NCBI GenBank assembly: GCA_022495995.1
Contig: JAFEMH010005423.1
Coordinates: 62,001-126,000 of the forward strand
Origin: Adenophora triphylla var. japonica
Taxonomy: Eukaryota > Streptophyta > Magnoliopsida > Asterales > Campanulaceae
Reading direction: 5' to 3'
DNA length: 64,000 bases
Below are positions 10,231-21,500 of the stretch, piece after piece. Below the pieces are notes generated by a model. That model had not been told where the DNA came from. It saw only the letters and a program-made list of their open reading frames with translations, and searched no databases. Made by a program: the position numbers and the translations under genes. How positions within the stretch are numbered: position 1 is the first letter of the stretch; every line of letters starts with the position of its first letter.

Positions 10231-11500
10231 GAGGCTAAAGAGCCCTAATGCTTGGAGATTGAAGCAGCTGAAGCTCTTTTCGATGAGCATTGCTGATAGG
10301 TCTGAAGATTACGAGACCTATGAAGATGGTAAAGGCAGAATGTGCCACCTGCAAGATTTGAACTCTTTGTCCAGATTGTGATTTGAGGAGCAATCCCCAT
10401 GATCAGATTATGATCACCTGATTATTGTACCTTGTGGGGGTAAACACAACACTCTAGGCACTTTGCATTTTATTCAATTATTGAAATTTTGCTTATGCAT
10501 TATTAATCTTTTGTTGCACAAGTCCATCTCAGCTGGGGACGGAAGGAAAGTGAGGTTTTTTGCAAGGCTTGACAAGCGGATATGTATGGAGCAATTATGC
10601 TATGATGGATTGTGTATGGGATGAATGTACATAATGGTGTATGGGTTTGATCCTCTCCCATGAGGCGGGGAAAATGTATGAGTGATGAATGATATGATGC
10701 AGCCTAGGCAAGTCGAGGATGTTCCCGGGAGTACTGGTGGCAGCAGGTTGATTGTTGCTGATAAGAAAAATGGTGTATCGCGCGCCTGAGACGGCAAGCA
10801 GCAGAGCATGTGCAGAGAATGATCCCGGCTTTGAAGGGATGACTAGGCGAAGCCCTAGATCTTGGTGAGGTGACCATGGCGAAGCCCCAGCCGATGATGC
10901 GAAGCGAACCCGGAGGGAATCTGGTAAAGAGAGCCTGAGGGAGCAGCTTAACAAAAGCCCCAGCTTGGAGAGATTCAACGCATCCCTATTGCAGACAGAG
11001 TCATCTTGTGGTCACGGAGGCAACTCATCATTTCATACCGCAGTCAATCAGTCGCTGGACAAGACTCGGAAATGTATATGTGCAGGGGCACATTTTCGAA
11101 GGTGGGAATGGATCCCGAATTTGTGTATGACACTCTCGCTTTTGGGTTTGACTCTTTTGAGAGAGTATAAACATTGCAAGGTGTGAAAAAGTGTATGGAA
11201 GCCCCTGCTGACCGAAGACAGTGTTTGGCTCTATCTTCCTATGATGTAGAAAGAGAAGACTTGTTGAGACACTTGAAAACTTGTCTTATTCGTGATGATC
11301 ACAAGGCCGCTTAAAACCCTTTATTGATGTTCGGGTTATTCAAACACTAATCCTGATATGGACAAATATTTTGATCAATCCTGAGGAGAAAACCAACTGT
11401 TGTCGAGAATCAAACTCGAAAGGATGGAAAGTGTATAGGGACGGCCTTTGAGGAGACCGAATTTTCTGAGATTTGTTTGTGATTTCGACCAGACCAATTA
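10231..11500. other. Element A interior, no gene recognised
   Basis: This 1.27-kb stretch has only short open frames (none longer than about 130 codons) and no similarity that I can recognise. By position it corresponds to where element B carries its antisense gene, but no plant mobile domain motif is seen. Confidence 0.5.
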
Positions 11501-11501
11501 T

Positions 11502-11549
11502 GGTTGCCTACGTTCCCCTCCTGACGAGGAGCTCAGGTCGCCGTAGTTC
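11502..11549 (-). other. Conserved CTACG/CGTAG motif, post-pol copy, element A
   Basis: The minus strand reads GAACTACGGCGACC, then CTCCTCGTCAGGAG (a short hairpin), then GGAACGTAGGCAACC followed by AATTGGTC. Element B has GAACTACG...GGAACGTAGGCAACC followed by AATTGGTC at 23828-23879, directly after its integrase. This anchors the A interior to the post-pol part of a related autonomous element. Confidence 0.65.
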
Positions 11550-11934
11550 GGGCGAGTCCCGATTGAAAAAAGAATGAATGTTGAAATTCGAGGTTCTGAG
11601 GACCTTTGAGGATTTTAAGGATGGGAGAGTTGAAAAACATGTCCTCCTGGAGTGTCGATGAAAGACACGGATGTGAAGCCCCAGTGGGACATCCACGGCA
11701 AGTGTTTGCGGAGGAGAAATGAAATATGCTCACATGAAGTGTCGAAGAGTAGGATTGAATATGCACAATATTAGATTGATGATCTTTTGAGCCGAGATGG
11801 ATTTGGCTCTGATTTAAGCAAGCAATGAAGCACTAATTTGATTTAGCTCTCGAAGATATTGGAATGAAATTACTATCCGGTAGAGACTGTAGCTGGGTTT
11901 CCGGGCTTCGATCGGCCATCGGGTGATTTGGAAA

Positions 11935-12215
11935 GTCATGACCTCTTAAGATGAGAGGTCGGCTAGGCCTTTTACTGACTGAACCTCTAAAGACGAGAGG
12001 TTGGCTTTTTAGGGATGTGTTTGGGATTTCTAAGGTAAGGAAATCAATTGCCTCTAAGAAAGAGAGGTCAAATTTTGACTTTGGCCAAAGGCAAGGGTAA
12101 TGGTAATGGAAATATCCTCTAAAATCGAGAGGATGGCTTGGAATTGGTTAAGGAAATGTGAATATCCTCTAAAATCGAGAGGATGGCTTGGGATTGATTT
12201 AAGGTGATGGTGAGA
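11935..12215. repeat. Series of short inverted repeats (CCTCT...AGAGG), element A
   Basis: At least five short dyads follow each other: cctcttaagatgagagg, cctctaaagacgagagg, cctctaagaaagagagg, and twice cctctaaaatcgagagg. The last two sit in a repeated unit ending gatggcttgg. Each can form a 5-6-bp stem with a small loop. I know of no function. Confidence 0.65.
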
Positions 12216-12339
12216 GGAAGTCCAAGCTATCGAGCACTTTTGCGAACTTGCGAGAATTCGGGCTCCTTTTTTTTTTTTTTTTTCATTGGAGAGCTTCTTG
12301 AGAAGTCGGAGATTTTTTTTTGCTGAATGGTGAGGATCT

Positions 12340-12545
12340 AAAGTCCTTCTTTTGATGATTTGGGATGGCCTCTTTGAGGAGATGAGGACTCTTGCTGAAT
12401 TGTGAGGATTTAAAATCCTTCTTTTGATAACTTGGAAGGCCTCCTGAGGAGTTGAGGATTATATCCGAGATTGTGAGGATTTAAAATCCTTCTTTTGAGA
12501 ATTTGGAAGGCTTCCTGAGGAGCTGAGGATTATATATGTCCTTCC
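12340..12545. repeat. Tandem repeat, about 62-bp unit (3 copies), element A
   Basis: Three copies contain gaggatttaaaatccttctt followed by a ggaaggcctcctgaggag-like segment. GGATTTAAAATCC and CTCCTGAGGAG are near-palindromes inside the unit, so each copy can fold into two hairpins. Confidence 0.75.
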
Positions 12546-13162
12546 TTCATGACTTCAATATTTTATGCATTGCCGACTCTCGAAACTGACTTCTTGGCAT
12601 TGCTTGGACTTCTCTCAGCAAGGAGCAAAGGTGATGGCTGAACATGGTTTCAAAACATGCCGATCTTGAAATGAAAGGGTATTGTTTAGTGAGGGTGAGG
12701 TAATGGCTTCCTATGGGTGAAAGGCTTCAACCGCAATCCCTACCGGATGACCTAAACGAAATTAAGTCTCCATTGCTTGCTTAAGCTTTAAATGAGAACA
12801 AATCTATGAAAATTCATCGAGCAACGAGATGATGATGATGATGAAAGAGATGTGAGCATATGAGATGCAAGATGGGGAGTTGGTAAGCTCCAATTTGAGA
12901 AGGATATCAATTGATTTTCTCACTCTGATTAATTTAAACATGAGTCATTTCAGAGCATTAGTGGCTGAGCAGCACAAGTGATCGTTTGGAATAAGACCAT
13001 TTTAATTGAGCATAATGTAGGTGTGCTAGTGATGTCTCGAGTCTAGCAAGAAGAGAAACAAAGATTTTTATCATTGAAAGAAAAAATTGGTCCATCTTGG
13101 ACTTTAACATACTCGTGTCCAACAGCGGACATTCTAGATCCTACGAGGACTGATCGACTGCA
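12546..13162. other. Element A interior, no gene recognised
   Basis: This is a noncoding stretch with a short gat repeat (gatgatgatgatgatgaa near 12830) and nothing else that I can assign. Confidence 0.5.
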
Positions 13163-13639
13163 TCAACTTTGGATGGGAGGAAGATCACTATTGGTAGCGA
13201 TGGGGCGAGGACCCTTCTCAATCTTTTTGTCCTTCACCAGTCGTCTCTCCTTGGTTTTCGTAATCTGAACAAGCAATCGGACCTCCTGCTCGCGAGGAAA
13301 AATGGCTTCAAGGGTAGCTCGCCTCTTTTCGATGGACACACCCTTCGCACTTTGCTGACCAATGGGATATGAACTTCCAGGCTGGTGGGTCATAAGCTTC
13401 TCTGCACCGAGCATTTTGGATTCCGAATCAGATGAACGATTACTCGGGCACTTGAACTGCTTCCGCCTCGGGAGTATGGACCAATGAGCGCCGGGAACGA
13501 GAGCGCACACCCAACTTGTCGTAGCTGTAGAGGCAAAGGGGTGATTTGTAAGGTGGCGGAGGAGAGAACCTTGAGATTGTATGGGAGAGGGAGGAGATGG
13601 ACTCATGCAACATCTTATTAATGGTTTGATTAAGAACAA
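13163..13639 (-). CDS. Hypothetical 158-aa ORF in element A leader region
   Basis: An open minus-strand frame in the element's own orientation runs from 13639 to 13163, between the leader and the interior. The product is basic and Ser/Pro-rich at the N-terminus and charged at the C-terminus (for example KTKERRLVKDKKIEKG). I recognise no domain. By position it could be what is left of a gag N-terminus, or it may be a chance frame. Confidence 0.25.
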   Translation of the reverse strand: MFLIKPLIRCCMSPSPPSPIQSQGSLLRHLTNHPFASTATTSWVCALVPGAHWSILPRRKQFKCPSNRSSDSESKMLGAEKLMTHQPGSSYPIGQQSAKGVSIEKRRATLEAIFPREQEVRLLVQITKTKERRLVKDKKIEKGPRPIATNSDLPPIQS

Positions 13640-13649
13640 TTTTTATTAG

Positions 13650-14240
13650 TCCTAAGAATGGTTGGAAAAGGAGGAAACCTTCTTTTTCGCATTCTACGCT
13701 ATTCCTGGACTAGTGGGTTCCGCTGGTATTGCACTCCCGGGATGGACAATCCCGGCAGAGGTCATATAGGGCATGTGGAACCCACCAATCAAAAGGCAAA
13801 ACGGACCTATGGGCATACAAGTCAAAACAAGTCAAACTCAAGATTTTCAAAACCAAGTCCAAGTCAGCGTCTTGACTCAGGAGGAGAGAGGGTCGAAAGT
13901 ACGTTTGAGTGTACGAGACCGCAATTTGCAGGTAAAATCCTGGGAAAAATTTGGCACGACCTCTCCTCTTTTTGAGTCGAAAATCCAGCATGGCCTCTCG
14001 TCGCTTCATGGCGAAATTTCGGCATAACCTCTCATTTTTATGTGTCAAAAGATTCGACATGGTCTCGCGTTAGCACATGTCGAAAACGCGTCATGACCTC
14101 ATGCGAAGCCAAATTGAGAAATCGACATGTACCTACGTCGAGACATGCCAAGATTTTGACTTGTACTCACGTTGAGTTATGTCGTAATTTCGACATGAAG
14201 AGGGAGAGTATGCCAAGATTTTGGAGACAAAGTATGACTC
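13650..14240 (-). other. Element A untranslated leader homologous to that of B
   Basis: Read on the minus strand, this contains several spaced copies of a gagaggtcatgcc-like unit, then GGTGGGTTCCACATGCCCTA and GTCCATCCCGGGAGTGCAAT. Element B has matching units at 18095-18350 and GGTGGAAACCGCTTGCACTA...GTCCACCCCGGGATG at 18433-18494. The match supports A and B belonging to one family group. Confidence 0.65.
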
Positions 14241-15004
14241 GGACTTTGTGAGAAAATTTTGAAAACCGAGTTCGGAAAGTGTTTTGAAAAGTATTTGGCC
14301 AAAAACCAACCGGTCACGGTAGAAAGTGTGTCACGGACAAGTGTTGGCTGACTCCACAGGCTAGGAGGACTTCAGGCGCTCAAGCGTTAGCGAAACACGT
14401 CACTTTCCGCGATGCCGTCCGTACACTCCCGGGTTCTAACTCTATGTGCAGGTAGAGTGCGAGTGGTGTGAAGGTATCTTCTAGAAAAATATATTTTTTT
14501 GCTTCTTTTTTTTTTTTTTTGTAAAAAGATTTTTCTTCTTTCTCTTTTTTTTTTTTTGTTGTTTTTTGGTTTTCTTTTTCGAAAAGGGGATGGAATGGAA
14601 AATAACACACACACCCCACAGAGTATAATAATCAGGGATCAATAATTTGATCATGGGGGACTGCCCCACAATCACAACCTGTGCAAAGAAATCAAATCTT
14701 GTACCTTGACCACTTATGTCGCGTGACACAAGATTGATGAGGTCAATTGTGTCACGTGACATAAGGAGTCACATCATAATCTGAACAATAAACCGGGACC
14801 AGCCCAAGCCTCCAAACACAATGCAATAGCTCAGCCCCAAGCACCAACACAACAAAGCAGAAAGCTAAGAAGGGGAGGGAATAAAACAAAGCACTAAATG
14901 CATTTATACACATATTATGTTACATAACAAAGCACACATATATGAATGAAGTGAATGTTGAACAATCACGAAAGTTTGACCCACTTTTGAAAATAGGTTT
15001 CAAG
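14241..15004 (-). other. Element A leader proximal to the PBS
   Basis: No coding frame is seen. Two T-rich tracts (about 14500-14580; A-rich on the element strand) and short repeats of gtgacacaagattgatgagg/gtcacgtgacat type are present. The latter resemble the tgtcatacgacac runs in the LTR of A. Confidence 0.5.
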
Positions 15005-15022
15005 TCCCCAGCAGAGTCGCCA
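15005..15022 (-). other. Primer-binding site of element A
   Basis: The minus strand reads TGGCGACTCTGCTGGGGA, one base from the LTR end at 15024. The identical 18-mer primes element B (17521-17538). This PBS type is known from Ogre/TAT elements, where it is assigned to tRNA-Arg. Confidence 0.85.
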
Positions 15023-15023
15023 C

Positions 15024-16041
15024 TGAATGAACGCTTGCCGAAAAATATATGTAAAAGATAAAATATGAATTTATCTTTGGGAGTCGCCACACCGTTTTTA
15101 AGGAAAACATTGAAAAACCTTTAAAGAGAAAATGGGTCCGGGGGTCAGGTTACGTGTTGGGAAGAACTTGAGAGTTCACCCAACACGCCTCGTCCGTAGA
15201 CGAGTCTTTTAATGTTCAACATTCAAAACATTTCAAAGTGTGTGCAATTGTGTGAGACAATATATGTAATAAGATGCGATTTAATGCTTTGCTTTATTAA
15301 TCAAAATGAGGGATTACATCTTGTGAGCCTTTTACTGTGGGAGGCCACATCCCACTTACAATTGATGAAAATGAATTACAAGGCAATGGGTTGAGATAGT
15401 CTGTCCAGGGCCACGGGTGTCATACGACACAGGACTGCTCAGGGCCTTGGGTGTCACACGACACAGGATTCCCAGGAGCGTGGATGTCGTATGACACAAG
15501 AAGCCATGCTCAGACTGTCTCTACAAAAGGGAGTGGTCATGCCACCAATACCATTCTAAAGCTAAGAAGCTAACTAGAACAATAAAGAGACTGAGATAAA
15601 GAGTATTATGGGAAAGTCATGGGGTTTCAGTGACCCAATGTGAATGACCACATTTCTTGGGTCACAATTAAAGAACCCTCACTTCCTAACTCAAGCAACG
15701 ATAGTAACAAATGAGTATTGTGGGAGGATCATATGGCGTTGATGGCCAAATATGAATGATGGGCCATCACCTCCTTAACTCAGACAAGCATGATCAAGAT
15801 TGAGATTCGGGTGAGTGTGGATATGGAACGATCCACACTCGCCGAAGTATCCAGTGTACAAATATTATCACAAGACTGGACACAACATTCAGATACTAAA
15901 ATAAAACAAGCTTAACCAGATCCCAGATCAAACCATTGCATAGGTAAAACACCAAGTTCAGATTCAGAATGTGAACATCACAAATATAACATAGTATGAA
16001 CAAAGCAAGACCATTCTAATCACAGATTAACAGATCCCAGC
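15024..16041 (-). repeat. Element A 5' LTR, piece 1 of 3
   Basis: This is co-linear with 5776-6794 of the other LTR. It is interrupted at 16041 by element B, whose TSD ccagc lies at 16037-16041 and 33253-33257. Confidence 0.9.
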
Positions 16042-16246
16042 TGTAAGTACCCCAATCTGGATCACTCCCTTTCAAACACCCGGGAAACACCGCAGACTCA
16101 TCCACGCAGTCTCGGAGACCTCTCTCACTCAAAACCCTCTCAAAACCCTCTCAAACCCCCAACCAAACCAAGGGAGGAGCCTTTCTGGGATAAAAAGGGA
16201 CAAAAGGACCTTTTGGGAATTTTCAGGAAATCAGAAAAGCAATTAA

Positions 16247-16497
16247 GGTCCGTACGGACCTCTTTGTTTCAATGATTACTAAATCCCCTTAAAGTCCACA
16301 ATATTCCCTCAAATCCCGGGAGAAATGATGACTTCCATGCAGAGTTGGTCCGTACGGACCTCTTTGCATGCAAGATGGTCCGTACGGACCTTATTGCTCA
16401 GGGAACATCATCATTCCCAAATATTCTCCATCATTGCAGATTCCCTCAAATCGAGGAAATCCAAAATTCTGGATAACCAAGAAGGTCCGTACGGACC
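16247..16497. promoter_or_regulatory. Four copies of palindrome GGTCCGTACGGACC upstream of LTR TATA box
   Basis: The perfect 14-bp palindrome occurs at 16247-16260, 16347-16360, 16377-16390 (30 bp after the previous) and 16484-16497, each followed by (C/T)T(C/A)TTTG or a close variant. The last copy ends about 20 bp before the TATA box. The same palindrome precedes the antisense gene (29001-29044). A dimeric transcription factor site is the natural reading, but the binding protein is unknown. Confidence 0.7.
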
Positions 16498-16517
16498 TCT
16501 TTGCTCCGAAATTTTTA

Positions 16518-16527
16518 CTATAAATAG
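16518..16527 (+). promoter_or_regulatory. LTR TATA box of element B
   Basis: ctataaatag is a textbook plant TATA box, placed 20 bp after the last palindrome and followed by a CT-rich putative transcription start region. The same box occurs in the right LTR near 32248-32257. Confidence 0.75.
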
Positions 16528-17520
16528 AGGGCTCCCCCTCCTCATTTTTTCACACCTCCCACTTCTCTCTTCCTCCCTAAGCCTTCTGGCTCCCCTCTAA
16601 GTCCTCTCGAGGCACTCCCGGCCCCTTTCGGATCCTTCCGAGGCCTTCCGAGCCCCCTCGAGGTGCTCCGAAGCCTCTCCGAGCGCTCCCGAGACGCTCC
16701 CGCGCTGCCCCGAGGCACTCTCGAGGTACTCTGAGGCCCCTCGTGGTACTCCGAGGCCTTGCCTGGTCTTTCCCACGGTGTCCCGGCTCTTTCCGAGTCA
16801 AACCGGCAATCCCAAACCTTGCCGAACCTCTGCCCGAATCCAACCAACGATTCCAACGCACGCCGAACCTCTGCCCGACTGATCCCGACGATCCCCACGC
16901 ACGCCGAACCTCTGCCCGAACGCAGCCTACAACCTCAACTCACGCCGAAACTCTGTCCGCAGACAACCGGCATCCCCAAAGCAATCCGGAACGCTACTCC
17001 GACCTCAAACACTATTCCCCAGCGGAAGACAGACACGAACCAACATTGGTAAGGCTTCCTTCCTACACTATTTCAATACATTTCAATACAATGTAGACAT
17101 CCGATACAAAGATGCATTTTTAAAAGCACACACACACACACAACTTTTTAAAGGATATTAGGGGTATCCGAAAGACTCGTTTTACGAGGCTACTCGGGTG
17201 AGCTCTAATATTCTAATATTCTCTTCCCGAGGAGTCATCTGACCTCCGAACTCAAAATCTCATCACACAAAAACAGTTTAAAATTTATCTTTAAACTGAT
17301 GCCCTTTTTCAATGTTTTGGGCTTAATAAAAACGGCGTGGCGACTCTACAAAGCAAAACACAGCGAGACACCTCCAACCTCGCAAACGCTAAAACGGAAT
17401 AAGCCAGATGCCGGGGCGCGATTGTGCTGCCTCTCGGATCCGGGCGAACTTCCCGAACAGCGACGAATGCGAGATGCACGGGGCCCTCCGCGCGCGAGCC
17501 GGATCCCGGGTAATTTCAGT

Positions 17521-17538
17521 TGGCGACTCTGCTGGGGA
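17521..17538 (+). other. Primer-binding site of element B
   Basis: TGGCGACTCTGCTGGGGA begins 2 nt after the LTR end and is identical to the PBS of element A. Confidence 0.9.
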
Positions 17539-18849
17539 AATTTTGTTTTAAAAACTTTTAAACAAAACAAAAGATTTTTAAAACGATGATGAGGGTCAAA
17601 CTTTCATTTTACCCCTTCCTTTAACTGTTGTGTGTGTGTGCACGTGCTTCGTTTTTATTTTACAAAAAAAATAAAAATACAAAAAAAATGCATCAATATA
17701 CATCTGTGCATACATTTAAAATTCTTCAAAAATTTCTATTTTACTCAGAAAAAGAATTTTAGAGACCGCACACTACGCGCATCGCCGCTCGGTTACACCG
17801 CACTCTACTCACACCGCCGCCTCGGTTACACCGCACACTATGCGCACCGCCGCCTTGATACACCGCACACTACAACCCTTAACCCGGAGTGGTCTCAGTT
17901 GCCGTCCGTTTGGTCTTCCTGGGCCTCTTGGGCGCGCCCGGGATCATTCCAAACATCCCATCCTAGCCAAGCGTCAACCCCGCACGCTTGAGTCTTGAGT
18001 CACACTCTGTCCCGCACGCGGTTGGTTTTTACCCAGCCCGTGTCATACACTGGATACATATACCATGCCGGCCATTTTCGAGTCAATGCTCGGAACTCAA
18101 GATCCCTTGCGCAAGCAAAGCGATGAAAGGTCATGCTAAAATCTTGACTCCGATCTTGATTTCCGAAGCTACACCTGCACGATGTTCCGTCCCGGATATA
18201 CATCCATGCTCGCATGACACCATGTCATCACGCCTTTGATACGTCGCCCATGACGATATGACCCAGCCAACGCCTAACGTCACAGATCCCTTGCGCAAGC
18301 AAGGTAAAGAGAGGTCATGCCGAACTGTTGACCTGATCTTGACTCAGTGGCCGGCTCGGTTCACTATTCACATGGCTAACGCATTAAAACGAACATGACA
18401 AAGCTCGGTCCTTAGGTTCGATTTTTCTTTTAGGCCGGTGGAAACCGCTTGCACTATAGGACCCTCGCCCTGGGCCGTCCACCCCGGGATGTCGAAATAC
18501 AGTGCAAAACGAGGGGCTTATAGCCGCACGTATGGTCTCCATCGACCCAGATCTAGCATAGTTGCGAAAAGAAAAGAAATCTTTTCCAACCTACCTTTGA
18601 TTCTGAGAAAACACTGTTTTAAATAAATTAAAACAACAAAAAAAAAATATAAAAGAAGCGGAAACCACATGCCACATGAGCTTTCCCCCTTTTTATCCCG
18701 AGAGGCCACTCCTGTGTCTAAACCTTGCCCGTCACCCCTCCAGCGAACCGAGAGTGGTTGAGAATCCCCGGAAGCCGCCTTTTCGCATTGAGGTCACAAG
18801 GTCCGATAGCCCTTCCAGCTTCAACGGTCCGCACCGTCCAATACTCCCC
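17539..18849 (+). other. Element B untranslated leader
   Basis: This is a 1.3-kb leader without a recognisable gene. It carries repeated caccgccgcctcggttacaccgcacactac-like units (17770-17875), two cccttgcgcaagcaa...gaggtcatgc segments (18100-18320), and GGTGGAAACCGCTTGCACTA, which is shared with the leader of A. The cytosine-rich blocks could fold strongly. Confidence 0.6.
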
Positions 18850-20682
18850 ATGACGGGATCAACAGATAACAGTGAGGGAAACGGAACCCCGCCACTAAGG
18901 AATCTCCAGACAATGGAGGAGGTGCTGCGAGCCTTCGAAGCCATCAAGAAGCGCCAAGAAGAACAAAGCAAGCCTGGATCGTCGACACCTTGCGTCTTCG
19001 AGGAACAGTTGCAGCTTCCCAACCCGACGGAACCTTTGTTCTCATAGAGGACGAAGATATACCGGCTCCCCGGTTTCTCAAAGCTATCGCGAGTCCCGCC
19101 TCCGCCAAGCTACGAGATCCCAGCAACGCAAAGCAGCTCTCACTCAAAGCTCCCCTCGGTGCGTCGGCCAAGCAGCCCGACATGCCCGCCTCGATCGCCG
19201 CTTCCCGGCCCGCACATCAAGCTCGCACCAACAAAGCACACATACGTGCTCGCTCCGCCGCATCCCAATACATCTCGGTATCCCCCAGGATTCAATCCTT
19301 TGCCTCTATACGAGCCTCGCAATCACAATCAGAAGTATCCATGTCTACCAGGGACAGGCATCCCGAGCGGATATCCCGACATCTCAAGTTTGCCACCTGC
19401 AAGTCTGCCAATTGGGGCTAACGAATCGTTTCCCCAGTTCCCAAACACAACCCTTAGCGGACCAGGCAATCACGCCCTCAACTTCAACACCCAGTGGTAT
19501 GGGTTGGTATACACTCAACTACCTCCCCAAGACTCCCGAATGGCGATCCCATCGCCCAATCCACCTCCATCTTCGGTTTCCGTCCCCGAAAACGGTAACC
19601 CACCTCGCACACCGACCCTCACATGGCTTGGTTGATCGAACAAATGAAAGACATGCAAGGCAAGCTAGCTAGTTCTCTAAGGACTCCCTCCCGCCTACCG
19701 ATCCGAACAAAGTGGTCCCTCTCCCTCCAAAGTTCGTGATGCCGGAAATGGAAAAGTTTGACGGAACAATGCCCAAAAACCCACATCGACACCTACGTCC
19801 CGGGTATGAGAGCCAAAGGGGCAACCCTCAACAGATGGCGCATCATTTTCAGCATTCCCTCAAATCCACAGCACTAAGGTGGTTCCTCAATGTGAAGGCG
19901 TAAAACCGCTCCACGTGGGATCGTATCAGCGAAATCTTCCCCGGAGAAGTACCGCGCCAATCTTGAATGGGAAACAAACCGCCATGACCTGCAAGCCACC
20001 GAACAAAAGGATGACGAACCATGGGCGAATTCTACAAAAGATGGAACTGGAAGCTAAGCGAGATAATGGATCCACTTTCCAAAGAAGAGCAGATGGACAT
20101 CTTCCATTCCCGCCTCAAACCATCTTTGAGGACTTTGATCAGCCACCATTTCTATCCGCATCTCCGTGCCATGGTCAACGCCGGACAAAGTTTGAAAAGA
20201 CTCGAGTCTTCAAAAGGCAACAAGCACCCCGCCTCGTCTTACCGCTATCGAACAAACCCGGCAACTTCAACTCCTGCCCCAACCAAAGGAAAGGAAGCAA
20301 TGAATAAAGGCACTACATTCAGAACGGAGCTCAAGTAAACCGCGATCGTGCAAAGCCCCAAAGAATAGCAACCCCCTCGCTTCCCACAATTCCAGCATTT
20401 TGATAACCCGGAAATGCCCTCGGTCAAGTATTTGAAGCCTTGGTGAAGCGAAATCTTCTCAAACCACTCGAGAATTTCCAACCAAAGACCCTCAAACCCA
20501 ACATGGATATGAGCAAGCACCGCGCCTTCCATAACTACCCCGGCCACACCACCGACAATTGCTTCGTACTCAAGCAGTGTGATTCAGGGCTCATTGAGGA
20601 GGGAAAATTGAACGCCCCGTGGTCCCAATACCATTGGAAATCCATTCCCCGTAATCGACAGGGTAAACTCAATAGCCATTGA
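18850..20682 (+). pseudogene. Element B gag
   Basis: The likely start ATG is 18850 (MTGSTDNSEGNG), followed by LQTMEEVLRAFEAIKKRQEE. A frame near 19712-19903 reads PPKFVMPEMEKFDG then HHFQHSLKSTALRWF, the retrotrans_gag core. Continuing in shifted frames come MGEFYKRWNWKLSEIM (20021) and HRAFHNYPGHTTDNCFVLKQ (about 20518-20577), which corresponds to the degenerate YCxFHxxxGHxTxxCxxLK motif at the end of TAT gag. At least four frameshifts and several stops break it. Gag would form the virus-like particle; this copy cannot. Confidence 0.8.
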
Positions 20683-20929
20683 CGAAATCCCAAGCGAGAG
20701 CGTACTCCCCGCAATTTCCGAGACCGTCGCATGCCGTCTCGCCATGATCGGGAGCGTGAAACAAGAGTCAAAAGGTCTCGTAATCGGGAATTCCGACAAG
20801 AACGCCCAAGGGCCACTGTCTCCCTACGATCTTTGCCCCGCCCAAGGCATACAAATGGTTGGATCGAACGTTCCCGTGACGAGACCGAGTCCAACGGTAG
20901 CACGGGAAGCGGTTTAGCCTTCACGAGAC

Positions 20930-21500
20930 GATGACTTGCCAATATGTGAGAATCGGCACAACGAAGCCCTCCTCATCCTCATAAAGATAGAGAGGTTCTT
21001 CCTCCCGAACGTCTTGATTGATAACGGCTCCGCAGCCAACATCATCGCTTTAAGCACACCGAAACGACTCCACATCGACCGTTCTTCGATAAGGCCTTCA
21101 CCTCGGTAATCCGAGCCTACGACTCCACCGCACGATCAATCGTAGGAGTCATCAACTTGAGGATCCAATTCGACGTACAACCGGAGTCGGTAGAGTTCCA
21201 AGTCGTGGAAATCAAACCCACCTTCTCTCGCTTTGTTGGGACGGCCTTGGATACATCGATGAAAGCAAGATCATCTACTCTTCACCAATGCGTGAAATTC
21301 ATCAATGCCAACGGAGCGATCGAAGTGATCCGCGGAAGCAAGGTAATGGCAAGTGCTTGGCCAGCAAGCTATGACCCAAGAAGGTCCCGACATGACCGAA
21401 TACTCTTCCCTGCATGATTCTCCTACCCCGTCCCGCTACGAAGTGGATCCTTACATCCACGCTCTAAGCCGCGACGAGCTGGAAATTGAAGAACTCATGG
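20930..21500 (+). pseudogene. Element B aspartic protease
   Basis: The active-site block reads LIDNGSAANII (about 21010-21045), the D-N/T-G-S form usual in TAT proteases. Further on, YDSTARSIVGVINLRIQFDV and STLHQCVKF (around 21280) match the conserved C-terminal part of this domain; the LLGRPWIH-like block between is garbled by a frameshift. The protease would process gag-pol. The frame is broken at several points. Confidence 0.75.

Larger units (their letters stand above)
16042..17518 (+). repeat. Element B 5' LTR (1477 bp)
   Basis: It starts TGTAAGTACCCC, ends GGTAATTTCA, and is nearly identical to 31780-33252. It holds four copies of a 14-bp palindrome and then a TATA box, after which comes a CT/GC-rich R-U5-like region with reiterated ctcgaggc and gccgaacctctgcccgaa repeats. 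Confidence 0.95.

Noticed and set aside
16542..16898. Minus-strand frame rich in Arg and Gly in the LTR of B (also at 32272-32628)
   Set aside because: It is LTR R-U5 sequence on the antisense strand; reiterated ctcgaggc-type sequence gives an open but low-complexity frame, identical in both LTRs.
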